Of a stretch of 64,000 nucleotides of DNA, positions 8,126 to 19,280 are shown piece after piece. The notes under the pieces were generated by a model. That model did no database searches. It saw only the letters and a program-made list of their open reading frames with translations, and was not told the DNA's origin. Position 1 is the first letter of the stretch. The number at the start of each line of letters is the position of its first letter. The position numbers and the translations under genes are program-made. Source of the DNA: Daphnia carinata (lineage: Eukaryota > Arthropoda > Branchiopoda > Diplostraca > Daphniidae); NCBI RefSeq assembly GCF_022539665.2, contig NC_081332.1:124001-188000 (forward strand). Direction: 5' to 3'.

Positions 8126-9296
8126 ATTTACGAGCGCTCTCCTGCCAACTCTGATTGTTTTACAGTCGCTATTGGTGCGCGTTAAGAGATTGAAGCCTGA
8201 CCAGTTATCCGGAGTCCAGAACCTGCCCTGAAACCAATTCCGCTCCATATATTCCATTAGTGCTGGAAGTTCGCTAGGTGCAGAGCTCTTAAAGGCGTCG
8301 AACGCTCCAGGAATTTTACCAGATAAACAAAATGAAAGTTCACAAATGTTACATATGACCATTGAATTGAATAATTCTTTGCTATTTACCAAAAAGATAT
8401 GCAAGGCATAGCAGGCAAAACACAGTAGAAGTCTCGAACTGGATTCGGTCCGTTGTTTTTGTAGAGGGTGGCAAGAAGAAGATCCTTGACGTTCTTATCA
8501 AAATGGCAGGGCACCAGTGAAAATTGCAGCCAAAGTGCTTGCCATCCACAAAGTGTTGGGGACAGCAATAAATATATCGCATTTGAAGTCGGTCACGATA
8601 CGCTGAACTAGAAAGCGGGATAATATCCTATACAATTAAAAATTTAGTATTTTTACATAATATATTATTTGAAGATGAGATAGTGGTTATACCTTATTCT
8701 TCTGGAATACAGCAGGCTGCTCTTCTCCGCAAGAATACTTGTTTTATTTCATTCTTATGATTCTTGATTAACCCATTGACTGTGAAGAGCTATGTAGAGA
8801 TCAATAGTTTATAGTTAAGTTTCATTACATTGCCAAAGTAATTAAATGCACCTATCTGATGGGTTGATGCCCAAAATGGAAGGTTGCGTCCATAAACCAT
8901 GTTTTGTAGTCTTCCAGTTGGCGATTTATGGTAGGCGTGAAGAATAAAAGGTGCAGGGCACGGTTTCCGGCCGTTCCAGCGAAAATGGCACCGTGAAACC
9001 AGTCCGTTGGGGAAAAATAAATCTCTACTACAGGAAAGAAAGGGTCATCGTTACTGGGGTTGGCGGGAATAGCCTTCACTCTTTTGAAGCTGGAATATGG
9101 ACTTTAAAAATTAACCCTAATCCTAACATTTTACAAAAATATATTTTACCATAAACGACCTGAGTCCAAATCAGAATCCGGCATGTTTCTTCCTTCTATG
9201 GAATTCCGCTTTTTCAATTCAGCAAATAAAATCTCCCTGGGGTCCAGAAATCTTTGATCGGCATAGGTTTTCTTCGTTTCTCTGAAGATTTCAACC
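8126..9296 (-). pseudogene. MULE-type transposase remnant
   Basis: On the minus strand, pieces appear in the order expected for a MULE transposase. First comes a segment with FLDPREILFAELKKRN (about 9290-9160). Then TWFMDATFHFG (about 8900), matching the family's W-F-x-D-G-T-F motif. Then GCNFHWCPAIL (about 8530-8500), YKNNGPNPV in another frame (about 8460), and a C-terminal MERNWFQGRFWTPDNW with a TN motif (about 8260-8150). Moving from GCNFHW to the YKNN piece needs a frameshift. Some gaps may be introns (a TTTCTTTCCTGTAG acceptor precedes the middle piece), but the frame break argues for a dead copy. 9297-10200 holds nothing I can support. Confidence 0.65.
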
Positions 9297-10204
9297 TATA
9301 AAGATGTGCGACACTCTAAGTGCATAGTGTGGCACAGAGAAGGATGATGGAGATGAGGGTGATAGAAATGCAGATGAAACGATGATAGTTTGGGGACGTG
9401 ACTAGGCTTTATTTCTTTGTGAAAATTTGACTGGAAACAAAAAGACTTGGGTGGACTTAGGAGAAAAATAACTAGCTTACCTGGTTTAAGGCTTTCTTTA
9501 GAGGTGAATAGTTCGTACTGCAACGTGCATTCTTCCAAAGTTTAAGCCACTAAGTCTCACACCTCACGCCACACATCTCACTGGAAACTAATAGCTAGCA
9601 GGATTGCGTTAGTTAAGGAAAAAGAAACAAAAAATGAGGTATCATCATCATCAGTCCCTTTGCATTTCGTTTAAAAAAATTCTGCCACCCTTAACGAACA
9701 TGAGCTATTTTTTATCGACAAAGAAACACATTGGCCGTGCGTGACAAATATCCAAGAGTTAAAGATTTGTTCTTGGAATATAGCACAGCCTTACGTCGGT
9801 GCTTCAATCGAGATGCTCTTTAGTGAAGGTGGCATGTTCTGACCGCACATAATCACCTGGCCGAAAACATTTTTGAGACTTTACTATTGCTAAAGATTAA
9901 TGCAAGTTAAGAAAACTAAGCTTTCGTGTCAACTTCTGTCATGATAACTAGTCTATTGCCAGTATATTAGTTAGTCAAAGTTTAATATTGCTACAGTCTT
10001 ACGCAGATAATACACTTGAACAGTTTATACCTTGGTACCCAAGAGCTCTCGATTCTGATTTTGGATTCTGTTTTTGATATTTGATACTGATTATTTTATC
10101 CTTGTTCTGCTTCATTGGTTTCTGATCAAAAATTTTTAACTGTTCAGATTTTTTATTCTTTGGATAATTGAAAGTAATTAGTCTATTCGGAATTGATTGA
10201 TTTT

Positions 10205-10670
10205 CAGACCGCAAGAATGGTGGGAATACTCTTTATTTTGTATGATTTTGCAATGTTATGTAGCGTATAGTCCTTAATGCTGCAATTAATTACTGCTATG
10301 ATCTGACGTGCGGGCATATATCGTCGCGTATAGAACGAACGGCACTTGTTTCGACGCAAACTATATGAAAATTAAAGGTGGGGTAGGAAGAAAAACAATG
10401 TCTGTTTGTTGGTGGTTTTCACTGAGTGGTATTGGGGATTTTGTCCGGATTGAAAGAAAGTAGAAAAGCGAAAAATATTTGGAGACTCTTGGGAAAGTTC
10501 TGCTTTCTTCCATTCACGCAAGATTTCTCGGAAGCCGCAAACAAATGTCACGGTAGGATGCCAATTCATCAATTATGAATGATAAAACAGTGGTTTACGA
10601 TCCTGATGCCGAAAATGAGCTACTTCTGTTCCCATCTTAAGGAGTCGACATGAATCCAATTGAAAATGTT
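10205..10670 (+). pseudogene. Tc1-like transposase remnant, 5' part
   Basis: A degenerate reading gives WWFSLSGIGDFVRIE, then YLETLGKVLLSSI (about 10400-10510), which matches the core of Tc1-like transposases. The last bases before the break read MNPIENVL, the motif around a catalytic acidic residue. Stops and frame changes are present. The similar remnant at 45095-45620 includes WWENVIVTDEKSF and gives the same order, so the two support each other. The gene is cut at 10671 by the Harbinger-type element and resumes at 13211. Confidence 0.6.
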
Positions 10671-10673
10671 TTA

Positions 10674-10731
10674 AGGTGCGTCTACACTGGTAGTTTTTAC
10701 AGACAAGTTACAGTCATACGGGCATACAGAC
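10674..10731 (+). repeat. Left terminal inverted repeat of the Harbinger-type element
   Basis: Starts AGGTGCGTC and pairs with 13150-13210. Further inside both ends are extra copies of the CCGTATGCCTGTATGCC motif, so the subterminal regions are repetitive too. Confidence 0.8.
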
Positions 10732-10989
10732 CCCATACAAACATACGGAAAGCTTATTCTGTCCAATCTACACTAGCAATTTTCCGTAGCCGTATGCCTG
10801 TATGCCTGTAATTCTGTAAGAAAAAATGTTTGAAAAGTTTCAAACTTTTCCCGTAAGCGAGAGCTTCCGTAAGCTAAAAAATAAGGTTCAACCAATCAGA
10901 ATGAAGTATATATTTTTAAATACTTTTTATTAGTACAACAACACATAACTGCAACATTGTTTGTTGATGTTCGTATCCCACAGTTTTCG

Positions 10990-12452
10990 TGTGTATTTAA
11001 AAATTTAAATTTGAAAAATAAACGATATCAAAAACATGGGCCTAAACTATCTCCAAACAAGAAGAAATCTCCAAAGAAAATAACAGAAAGGTAAATAATT
11101 GAATTGTATTGGTTGCTTTTGCTCAGTTTTTGTAAAATTTTAATATTTTTTAGACTGAAACTAGAAACACAAGACATTGAGAGGTTCATTTTGTGTATAA
11201 AAAATCATCCTGTATTGTATGACACAGCATTGCATGATTACAAGAACGGACAAGTTCAAGCACAAGCCAGGGCAACAATTGCAGCCCAATTTTATTGCAG
11301 TAAAAGCACCATTACAATAATGCATATCAAACTTTAATCGTGGTCCTTTTTTGTTGCATTTACAGCCCCTGCTGAGGTGAAGGATACATGGCAATCGTTC
11401 AAAGATAGGTACACCAAAGAAAGAAAGATGTTGAACAAACAGCCACCAATCACATGCAACTCCTTCGAGAACTCCTTCTTGGTTCTACAAACAAATGGAC
11501 TTTCTGGACAAGCACATTAAACAGCGACAGTATTCTATGATGCTAAAATTTTGTTTAAAGAATTTGATTATTGACATTAATATTACCATTATATTCATCA
11601 GGCGACAATCAAACTGTGGCGATACCAGTGATGTATCAACAGCTGAATGTGCAAGTGTTGTACGGAAGGAAATGCCACATGAGGTGATTGAAATGAACAT
11701 AGAAGACATTGAAACCGCACCTGAAGGTTTCCAGCCTGACGAAATAGAAACGTTCTGCATTTCTGAAGAGTATGCGCAGAACTCAGCAGCGCCCGATGAT
11801 GAAGGTTAATACAATTTCTCCTGACAACTATTGTGTTCATGCAGAGTGAATGAAAAGCTAATATTTTCATTTGAAACAGATGATAATTGGATGATCTGTT
11901 GTACTATTGATAGTGGACATGTAATGACATGTCCACTATCAATAGTACAACAGGTGATACCAATTCCACGGCGTCCGCTAGCAATGTTGCAGATTTTGAT
12001 CGTGATGTCTTCAAGACGCCATCTCCAGCTTGTAATAAGAATTCGACATCATCAGGAAATGGTAGTTGATGGTTGCAAGTCATACATTTGTCAGTATAAC
12101 TCGATTGCGTCATACGATCATTGTAGGTGTTACACATGGATTTTCCGAAATTGCCAGCCCGTCAGGGGAAAAACCATTTAGAAAAAAACGCAAGCTAGAA
12201 GACGGTGATGCAGCTTTGCAACAGTCAATGGTGAACACTCTTGATGCCTTGTCGAGCAGTTTGAGGAACAAAACCAAAAGCGTACAAGAGGATGAAAGGT
12301 CGAAAACGCGTAATAATGATCCAGTTTACGACGAATTGTTGCAATACTGCAGCAATTTTGCCAGGCGTTTAGCCGATATTCCAAATGAGGAGTCCCGTGA
12401 AAGAATTAGACACGCAATGGAAATGGCCATGTTTGAACATAAATTTAAATGA
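10990..12452 (+). pseudogene. MADF-BESS-type DNA-binding accessory gene of the element, probably damaged
   Basis: After an exon ending ...KKITER (about 11092) and a short intron, the exon at 11154 encodes a MADF (Myb/SANT-like) domain: IERFILCIKNHPVLYDTAL and, after a second intron (about 11300-11366), AEVKDTWQSFKDRYTKERK. The expected W-FYKQMDFLDKHIKQRQ then follows in the next frame (near 11487), indicating a +1 shift. Further exons (about 11602-11806, 11927-12067 and 12136-12452) give an acidic linker, a basic KKRKL stretch and an end resembling a BESS motif (VYDELLQYCSNFARRLADI). MADF-BESS proteins bind DNA and each other; in Harbinger elements such a protein helps the transposase. The 27-bp palindrome at 11896-11953 falls at the linker's intron-exon edge. 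Confidence 0.55.
11896..11953. repeat. Perfect inverted repeat, 27-bp arms, 4-base loop
   Basis: The left arm CTGTTGTACTATTGATAGTG... (11896-11922) and its exact complement (11927-11953) are separated by AATG. It lies inside the MADF gene of the Harbinger-type element. Confidence 0.97.
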
Positions 12453-13149
12453 TTCATTTGTTTTCTTAAAGCACCAATGCGCTCCTGCGCGTGTGAACAC
12501 AGATCTCATTCTTGTCAAGAAAGCTTAATTGAATAAACTTTCAGCAACAACATTAAAATATTTTCATAAACAATTCTCCAGGTAATTATACTCATGTGGC
12601 ACACTATACTCATTTTGTATATAAAAATAATACATAACTGGTGGTTTACAAAAAAACCTGTAATATTGAAGGGTGTAGACGAGTCCACCTACGACCTTCA
12701 TGAACTTTTTAAAATCAATTATGAAATTTCAAGTTTGAATATTATGAAACGTATATGACAGATTACCAAGAGGATGTTTCCTTCGATGTTGACGTTCCTT
12801 CATAATTTTTCTTATCTTCCACATAAGTGATAACATCAAAACAATTTCTGTGGTTTCAATAAGCTGGTCTAAACTAAGATCCATGGCTTAAAATTTAACA
12901 AAATACACAGTTAAGCGAATACTTCAGGAAGAACGAAACTTCGAGACTTGTTTCATCAACACTTGAAACAGACAGATTTGAGTTGACACTTGTTTGTTTT
13001 GAAAACAAAGTTCGCCTAGCGGGATGTGCAGGAACTACCAAAAGGTTGCTCCGCCTTCTATAACGCCCATTTTCCGTACAATGTCTATAAACCTATGTGC
13101 AGTATAGATTGCGCTACGGAAAAACTGAAATAGCGTGACAGTAAGACTG

Positions 13150-13210
13150 TATGCCTTTATGCCCGTATGCCTGTAACTTGTCTGTAAAAATTGCCAGTAT
13201 CGACGCACCT
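13150..13210 (-). repeat. Right terminal inverted repeat of the Harbinger-type element
   Basis: The complement starts AGGTGCGTCGATACTGG and aligns with 10674-10731 with few differences. The TSD TTA follows at 13211-13213. Confidence 0.8.
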
Positions 13211-13410
13211 TTACGTGATATGGTGAAGGACTCTGAATTTTTCCATCCTCGCTCCTTGGATGAATTTTATAATAAGACTAAATTAGCTAATGGGATTTGC
13301 GAGAGTTATCGGGGTAAGCCTAATTATTGACCAAAACTCTGAAATTCTTTGATTAAAAGATTGCAAATTATAATGGAAAATACTTGTTATTGGACCAAGT
13401 TTTAACAGAA
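13211..13410 (+). pseudogene. Tc1-like transposase remnant, 3' part
   Basis: Directly after the TSD the reading continues as RDMVKDSEFFHPRSLDEFYN, then the C-terminal RLQIIMENTCYWTKF. The 45 kb copy has RLQIVMENNGYLTKH at the same place. Joined to NPIENVL before 10671, it makes one transposase interrupted by the Harbinger-type insertion. 13411-13890 shows no supported feature. Confidence 0.6.
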
Positions 13411-13889
13411 TAAGTAAACTAAATTCATGTAAATTCGTTTCTGTTATTTTGTGCTAGTGACAGCAGTGAACTACGTTTAAGTAAAATCCAAAAAAAGAAA
13501 TCGTTAGCTTATGGAAATGGAATCCAAAAGCAGGAAGCGAGTTATAGTGTGGGAGCAAACAGCACCTAAACAGTTTCGAAAAAAACGTTGTGTTTTTTGA
13601 ACGTATGGATTTTTTATTTTCTTTCGTAAAAAATACTAAAATGGATAGCGATAGCTCTTGCCATGGCAGATCCAGAGTATGATATATCGAATTCATCAAG
13701 CTCTGAGTTGGAGATATAATATTAAATCCAATTCAAAAGAAGAAAAGGAAAAAATAAACGAGTTGGAGGAAGTTCCAGCAATGGCTGAGAATTCCTGTGC
13801 AAATTATCAAAAAATGAAAACTGCAAGGCAGTCCACCGCACTGAAAAACCATGAATTTGTCAAAGTAAGTATCCTCAAAGAACACTTTG

Positions 13890-14490
13890 TATTGCATTGT
13901 TATACATTTTTGGCTTAGGTTCATCACAATGCCACTAAATGTGCACTGCATTACAAGACCATTCAAGGAAGGACACGTACCAAGAAAAACAGATAGAGGA
14001 TGACTGTGCTAAGCTTTGGCCAAAAGCTTAAGCTTAGAAAACTTGTGAAATCGTTGAAGCTACCTCACATTTCTTCTCAGTTTTTAGCTCCTTATTCGCA
14101 GAATCATCCTACGCTGTTGGCTACTACATCTCCATAGTTCACGAATTCACAGTTCGCTAGCACTTCTTTGCAGACAATTATTGAAGATCTTGGGAGATCT
14201 CCATCGTACATTGCACTAGTTACTCCTCCGACGACACCACGAATACCGTTTGAATCATCTCTATCCAGCCTAGCCAACGCCTCTAAACAAGGATCATCAG
14301 TTGCTGCTGCATCGATTTCGTCAGTTAACACTAGTCAGGCAAAATATTGGTGAAAGGCTTTTGGTTTTGGGCTCTCCACCGCAAGATCCCTCCGGGGGGT
14401 TGGGTTTCGTGCTCCGGGAATGTAAGATTGAAATTAAAAAACAAAAGCTTCGATATGGGTTTGGGCCCGAGCCGGCATAAGAATGGCGAA
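13890..14490 (+). pseudogene. Coding-like remnant, unidentified
   Basis: One frame reads VKSLKLPHISSQFLAPYS, then past a TAG stop (near 14143) into SLQTIIEDLGRSPSYIALV and a Ser/Ala-rich stretch to 14340. After a one-base shift (run of A at 14340) it continues as NIGERLLVLGSPPQDPSGG to about 14478. The stop and the shift point to a dead gene, perhaps from a transposon; I do not recognise the family. 14550-14710 holds two diverged copies of a ~110-base unit (AACTGTAAACCAGTTTACC / AACTGTCAAGCAGTTTACC). Confidence 0.35.
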
Positions 14491-15020
14491 GAAAAAACGG
14501 TGTGTGCTAGTTGTGTGTATGAGTGTGCTGATTTCATTAACACCGAGTGCAAGCTTAACTGTAAACCAGTTTACCTTGATTGTGGTTGAATATGGCCAGT
14601 CGGCCATCAATTATGTGTGTCTATTTCATTTATGGTGGGTGAAAGCGTAACTGTCAAGCAGTTTACCTTATTCCCGGGTGGGTGTGGCTAATTAGCCATT
14701 ATTTAGTGTTGTCCAGACGCTAGGGGAACGCTAGGTTGAAAGAATTTGCGTTGGCGGCTTCTTTTTTGGCGTCATTAACTTAGAATGCGCTTTCCGGCCA
14801 GTAAACGGCGCCGAATGATATTAAATTATATATTTTCAGAATCAGCATAAAAAACTGAACATATTGTGTAATTTTCATGTAGAAGCTCAGTGATTCACAA
14901 CTTAGGTAGTTTGTCAGTCGCTCTCCAACGCTCGTACGGGTAAAACGAACATCTCCGCGCTCTGGCTCTTTTATACAAAACTTCACCAAAATCATCCAAA
15001 TTCATTCTTTTTTTTCAATT

Positions 15021-15706
15021 ATGTCCAGTTCAGAGGAAGAACCCGACAACCGTGAATTCGGGAGTCGGTTTTTTACTAGTACACGGGACCCTTATGGTTC
15101 CCGGCTGTGGGTCAATGTCAACGACCTGCATTGTTACCACGTCGAGGGTCGTGGGAAGTTAAGTTTCCGCGGGTACGCTGCGTGACGTCACCTGTCGCCA
15201 GGAGAAGGTCAAGATTTGTACGGTCGCCCCTGGAGGGGATCATACCCATCGCCCAATCACCAATTTTGAGGTATCTCCGTTTACGTTATTATATTCGAAT
15301 TGATTGTGCCTCATGGCGTTCAACAGCAGGGGTACAAGGCAAAATGAGTCGCTTGGTAACGCGTTATGCTATGCCCTGGGAGGCTAGGGACATATACCGT
15401 AGTCTTAGGGATATGGCCACATATTGCGCCCGTTCGGACAAGCCCTGGCAACGGGCAGACGAGTGGAAGGATCCCGAGTCCAAAGAGCGCTTAGAGCGCG
15501 AGTTCCGCCTAGCCGCTCGCTTACAGCAACGGCAGTTGCGAGGGGGGGGGCAGTAGGGCCCGGGAATATGGAGTTAGCCTCAACATCAGCGGCTTCAGCC
15601 GTGGAGGGGGCAGTAGGGCCCGAGGATACGGAGCTTGCAACAACATCCGCAGCTCCAGCCGTGAAGGTGGCTCCTGAGGTGATGTCGCAGTGTAGGCGGT
15701 TCGGAT
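15021..15706 (+). pseudogene. Coding-like remnant with several frame changes, unidentified
   Basis: ATG at 15021 opens MSSSEEEPDNREFGSRFF and runs to a stop at 15183. A +1 frame continues with TCRQEKVKICTVAPGGDH. A third frame (15343-15556) reads MPWEARDIYRSLRDMATYC, then a Glu/Arg-rich helix. It ends in two ~60-bp tandem units (15545-15665) encoding versions of GPxxxELAxTSAA. The base composition is more GC-rich than the surroundings. No family is recognised. It may be one gene with indels, or exons whose splice sites I cannot place. Confidence 0.35.
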
Positions 15707-15869
15707 GAGTATTTTATTTGCATTTTCTCTTCAAAAAACAAAAAAAAATCCCAAAAAAACAAAAAAACAAAAAGATATTTCTATCGTTTTTAGTTCCATA
15801 AAATCTTCCAAGCTCTTCAAATCTTCCAGGTAAATTACAATCTTCACGACATTCTAAGTACAAGAGAAG

Positions 15870-16133
15870 ATGGAAGAAGGCGGTTGGTAACGTATTCCAA
15901 AAAAAATAAAGTAGTAGTGTCGATTATAGAAAAGAGCCTTCTGGTCAGAATTTGTACCGACAGACTTTGTAATGACGTTTGGCATTTGAATCCCACGTCT
16001 GAACAAAAACACAAATTGTCGTTAGCAATCGTCCGTCTGTTCCCCAGCCTAAAGAGCAACCAAGAGAATCATCCAGAATGGCTTAATTTACATAACAACT
16101 GGAGTTCGGGCTTCATCGACGTTCGTTTGTAAA
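15870..16133 (+). pseudogene. Transposon-associated domain remnant (LFPSLK...GFIDVRL type)
   Basis: The frame reads TYSKKNKVVVSIIEKSLL, then LNPTSEQKHKLSLAIVRLFP and SSGFIDVRL followed by TAA. This resembles (from memory, not checked) a C-terminal domain found in many animal transposon-derived proteins, where a conserved F-P-x-L-K is followed by a G-F-I-E-x-R-L motif. In-frame codons continue after the TAA (MMRSKKIRSK), which suggests a nonsense mutation. It may belong with 15021-15706. 16134-17680 is AT-rich with nothing supported. Confidence 0.3.
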
Positions 16134-17682
16134 TGATGCGTTCCAAAAAAATAAGAAGCAAGACCTCAAAGCCTTGAGGCATCCAAGAAATGTAAAATCT
16201 TGACTTACACAAACCACAGGACCACACTGTAAGCCTGTAGTAAGCCGAATAACATAGATATATTCAATAATTTCGTCTGCTGTTGATGAAGGGAGAGAAT
16301 TAGCCGTTAGATGGTGTGCCAAATGTGTCGTGGTGGGTTTCCTTATTCCGTGTTCCATCTCCTTATCTCTGCTGGCACTACGAAATGGGCAAATCCTAAA
16401 TCCGTTAACGTGGTTAACTTGATATTTGATCAACAAAACAATACACCAAGAATGTCAACTACGGAAAAAATTATGACAAAACATATGTAAAATATACTCT
16501 AAAAAGTTAGTTAGCAAATGAATGATAAATAGAACATTTCTTAAAATTTCTTATTTTCGCCCTATTCCTCCCATGTAAAATTTCCTCTGTGTTCTCTCGG
16601 AAAAGATTGAAGACACTTCAACTCAGCGTCTTTTAGAACTCTTTCAATTTGATCTCGTTCAGCTGCCTAACACCCCCAAGAAAAGTACGATGGAAAGCCT
16701 TGGTAGAGTTTAGTTCATTTAAAAAAATTTCGAAGTTTTCGTTCTCCGCTTATATATACTCAACCTTTTTGATAAAAAGATGAAAAAATGTTTCTTTTAA
16801 AAATTTTTAAATAACAATTATCCAGCAATTTTTAGAGAAATACATAGCTCTCATAAAGAGCTTTTTATTTCATCTAAGTTCTTGAATTTTCAATGTTTAG
16901 TTCTCCCAATAATAATAATTTTAATTTCATTTAAAATTGGAGATGAGTACCCGCCTCAATCGGGTAGATTTTTGGCCGATCGGCTGGGTTGACTTGGATT
17001 TCGTTAAGGTTCTTTTGCTAAAAACTGGTTCCAAAAACCCGAGTGCATACCCCGATTACACCACTTTCTAACCTGATTACCCAACTTCTAATGATATTTA
17101 AAAAATAAAACAAATTATTAGAACCGGCATTTCATTATTTACATAAATATAAAAAATATATAATAAATATTTATTAAATATTAATGCATTATCAATGAAG
17201 GCCATGCATAGGTTATATTGTAGTATACAGATAGGTGCTATTTCCCCTATGTGCTTCATAGAAAGGGCCTGAACCCTACCAGAACGTTCAGCCGTACTTT
17301 CCTGGTATGGTTCCCGCAGCTGAACGAGATCGAGTTGTGAACATTTTTTCTAAATACACCGTGTTGCCAACGTGCTGAGTTTAAATCCGCTTACTTAGTT
17401 TTTTTTTTTAGATAATCAGGGGATAAATGTCAGGTTCCGTGCTAAGCTGGAGTTATATCCGGCGTTTTCTTAACATCTTAGATTTTTTAAATTAGTTAAA
17501 TAGATGATGAATTTGGTTGCCTTGAAGGGAAAAATTATTAATTCTAAGGTCACGTTTTTCCCTTTTGACGTTCTCGTTTGTCATTAGACGCGAAGCTCTA
17601 CATGGAGTACATGATATTCAGCTTTCGATTCGAAAGCATGTCGTTTTAAAAACTTTGATCGTCCCAGATTAGTTTGATTTCG

Positions 17683-19026
17683 ACAACATGGTCTCACTAC
17701 ATATGTACTAAGTAGTACATAGTTGCAGATGCACTTTTTCTTATGGGGTAAATGATAAACGCGCAGGGCGTTAGTCAATTATTTTTTTTTAAATTTTGTC
17801 TGCTTGGAGCTTTTCCACGCGGAAGTCGCGATAAAACGTGATTTTCCATGCGGAATGTGGAAAAAGACACCTAAAATTGTAAATTAAATGAGAACCCATG
17901 AAATAAACATATTTAAATTATCTTAGTTAATTTTTAATACAAGACGGAATGCTGAAATTTTCTAGACACAAAAAAAATGTAAATATGTACTTATAATTAA
18001 AATTTTTTACACTTATTTACACTTTTTAAAATTTGAACTTGGCGCGGTAAAAAAATGGCCGCCATAATGGTTTATCGAAAACCACTTTTTCAAACGTAAT
18101 TTTTGGGGTTAATATAGCATCTTAAAAGTAAACGTTTAGAATAACTTGTTCCTCGAATCACCAGGAACAAAAATATTATAATGGTTTCCTGTTTTGACGA
18201 AGATTAAGCATCAAACAATCAATGCAAAGTTTCATCTTTTTCACACACCCCCTCCCCTTTCTAAAATCATGAAATCCTTTAACAATTATTTATAAAGAAA
18301 ATAAACAGTTAAAATTGACAAATTTTGCATCAATCGATAGCTCTTATCAAGAGCTATCTAATTCTATAAAACTTATGTTAAATTTTCAGAAAAGGAAAAA
18401 GTTTAAGTGTAACATCAATTTTTTGTTTTTATCGGTTGCGTCCATTAGAACCTTAGATCGAAAAACAACAAAAACGCATTTTGCGTTTAAGATATTTCGA
18501 TTTGAAAATATTGATTACAATTACCTAAAAATGGACAGCCCTTACCAAGGGCTATCGATTTATATTATATTTATATTATTTATATATTAAATCAGCGAAT
18601 ATCATAATTAATTTTGCTGACAAATAATTAAAAAATTGTTCCTCTTATATTCGCTTATTTCAATTACCATAACTATTGTACATATATCTAATAGTAATAT
18701 ATATATTGTAATTGTATGTATGTATAAATATATAAATATAATTGTAATATACTGTATATATGTGTATTTATTATATTGTAGTATTTATGTACATTATCAT
18801 AATATTGTAAATATAAATTTATATAAACCTAATTCATATTATTCACTTTGAAAAAATTAAGACATGCGCTGCACGCATTTTTGTTTAACTGGTTTAACTT
18901 TAACGGTTTAACCATTAAAGCAACCAAATCAAAGCCCTAGGGGTGACAACACACACTTTCCCCATAAAGAAAACTGCAGGCGCGATTATGTACTAAGTAG
19001 TACATATTGCCTCGCGACCAGCCTGG
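17683..19026 (+). mobile_element. 1.3-kb non-autonomous DNA transposon, copy A
   Basis: The ends are diverged inverted repeats of ~65 bp. Both contain the near-palindrome TGTACTAAGTAGTACA (17704-17719 and 18989-19004) followed inward by a TTTCTTATGGGG-type motif. The body holds hairpins (GATAGCTCTT-ATC-AAGAGCTATC near 18337; ACAGCCCTTACCAAGGGCTATC near 18535), a TATA-rich stretch (18690-18830) and the phrase GGCGCGGTAAAAAAATGGCC. No transposase is seen. Two further copies lie at 41255-43665 and 43673-44960. Confidence 0.6.
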
Positions 19027-19280
19027 ATTTCGAGGCTGTGGGGCGGGGACCCCGATTGAAGTCCATCGTGGCAATCACACGAAACCGGTTTTATGCTTTT
19101 TCCCGGCGTTTGGGGGAAAAATTTGGCAATCGGATCGTTCCGGTTTTTTTTAAGGAGTTGATTTCGGGATTTCAAACGAAAATGAAGTTGGCAATTATTA
19201 CTATCCCTGTTCCCACACAACTGCCATATGGTTGTTTGCGCGCGGAAGTTCTCGTCAAATTTGACTATTTTCTTACAATA

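Larger units (their letters stand above)
10674..13210 (+). mobile_element. Non-autonomous PIF/Harbinger-type transposon, TSD TTA
   Basis: A 2537-bp element with ~57-bp terminal inverted repeats: AGGTGCGTCTACACTGG at the left and the complement of AGGTGCGTCGATACTGG at the right, both continuing into CAGACAAGTTACAG and GGCATACGGGCATA. It is flanked by TTA on both sides (10671-10673, 13211-13213). A 3-bp TWA target and a MADF-type accessory gene fit the PIF/Harbinger superfamily. I see no DDE transposase inside, so it would need one in trans. It sits inside a Tc1-like gene, whose reading continues on the other side. Confidence 0.8.

Noticed and set aside
14104-14331. Minus-strand ORF of 75 codons
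   Set aside because: It is the shadow of the plus-strand coding-like segment, whose pattern is more convincing.
18315-18851. ORFs inside the 1.3-kb transposon
   Set aside because: AT-rich translations dominated by Ile/Tyr/Asn; the matching ORFs in copies B and C are not conserved as proteins.
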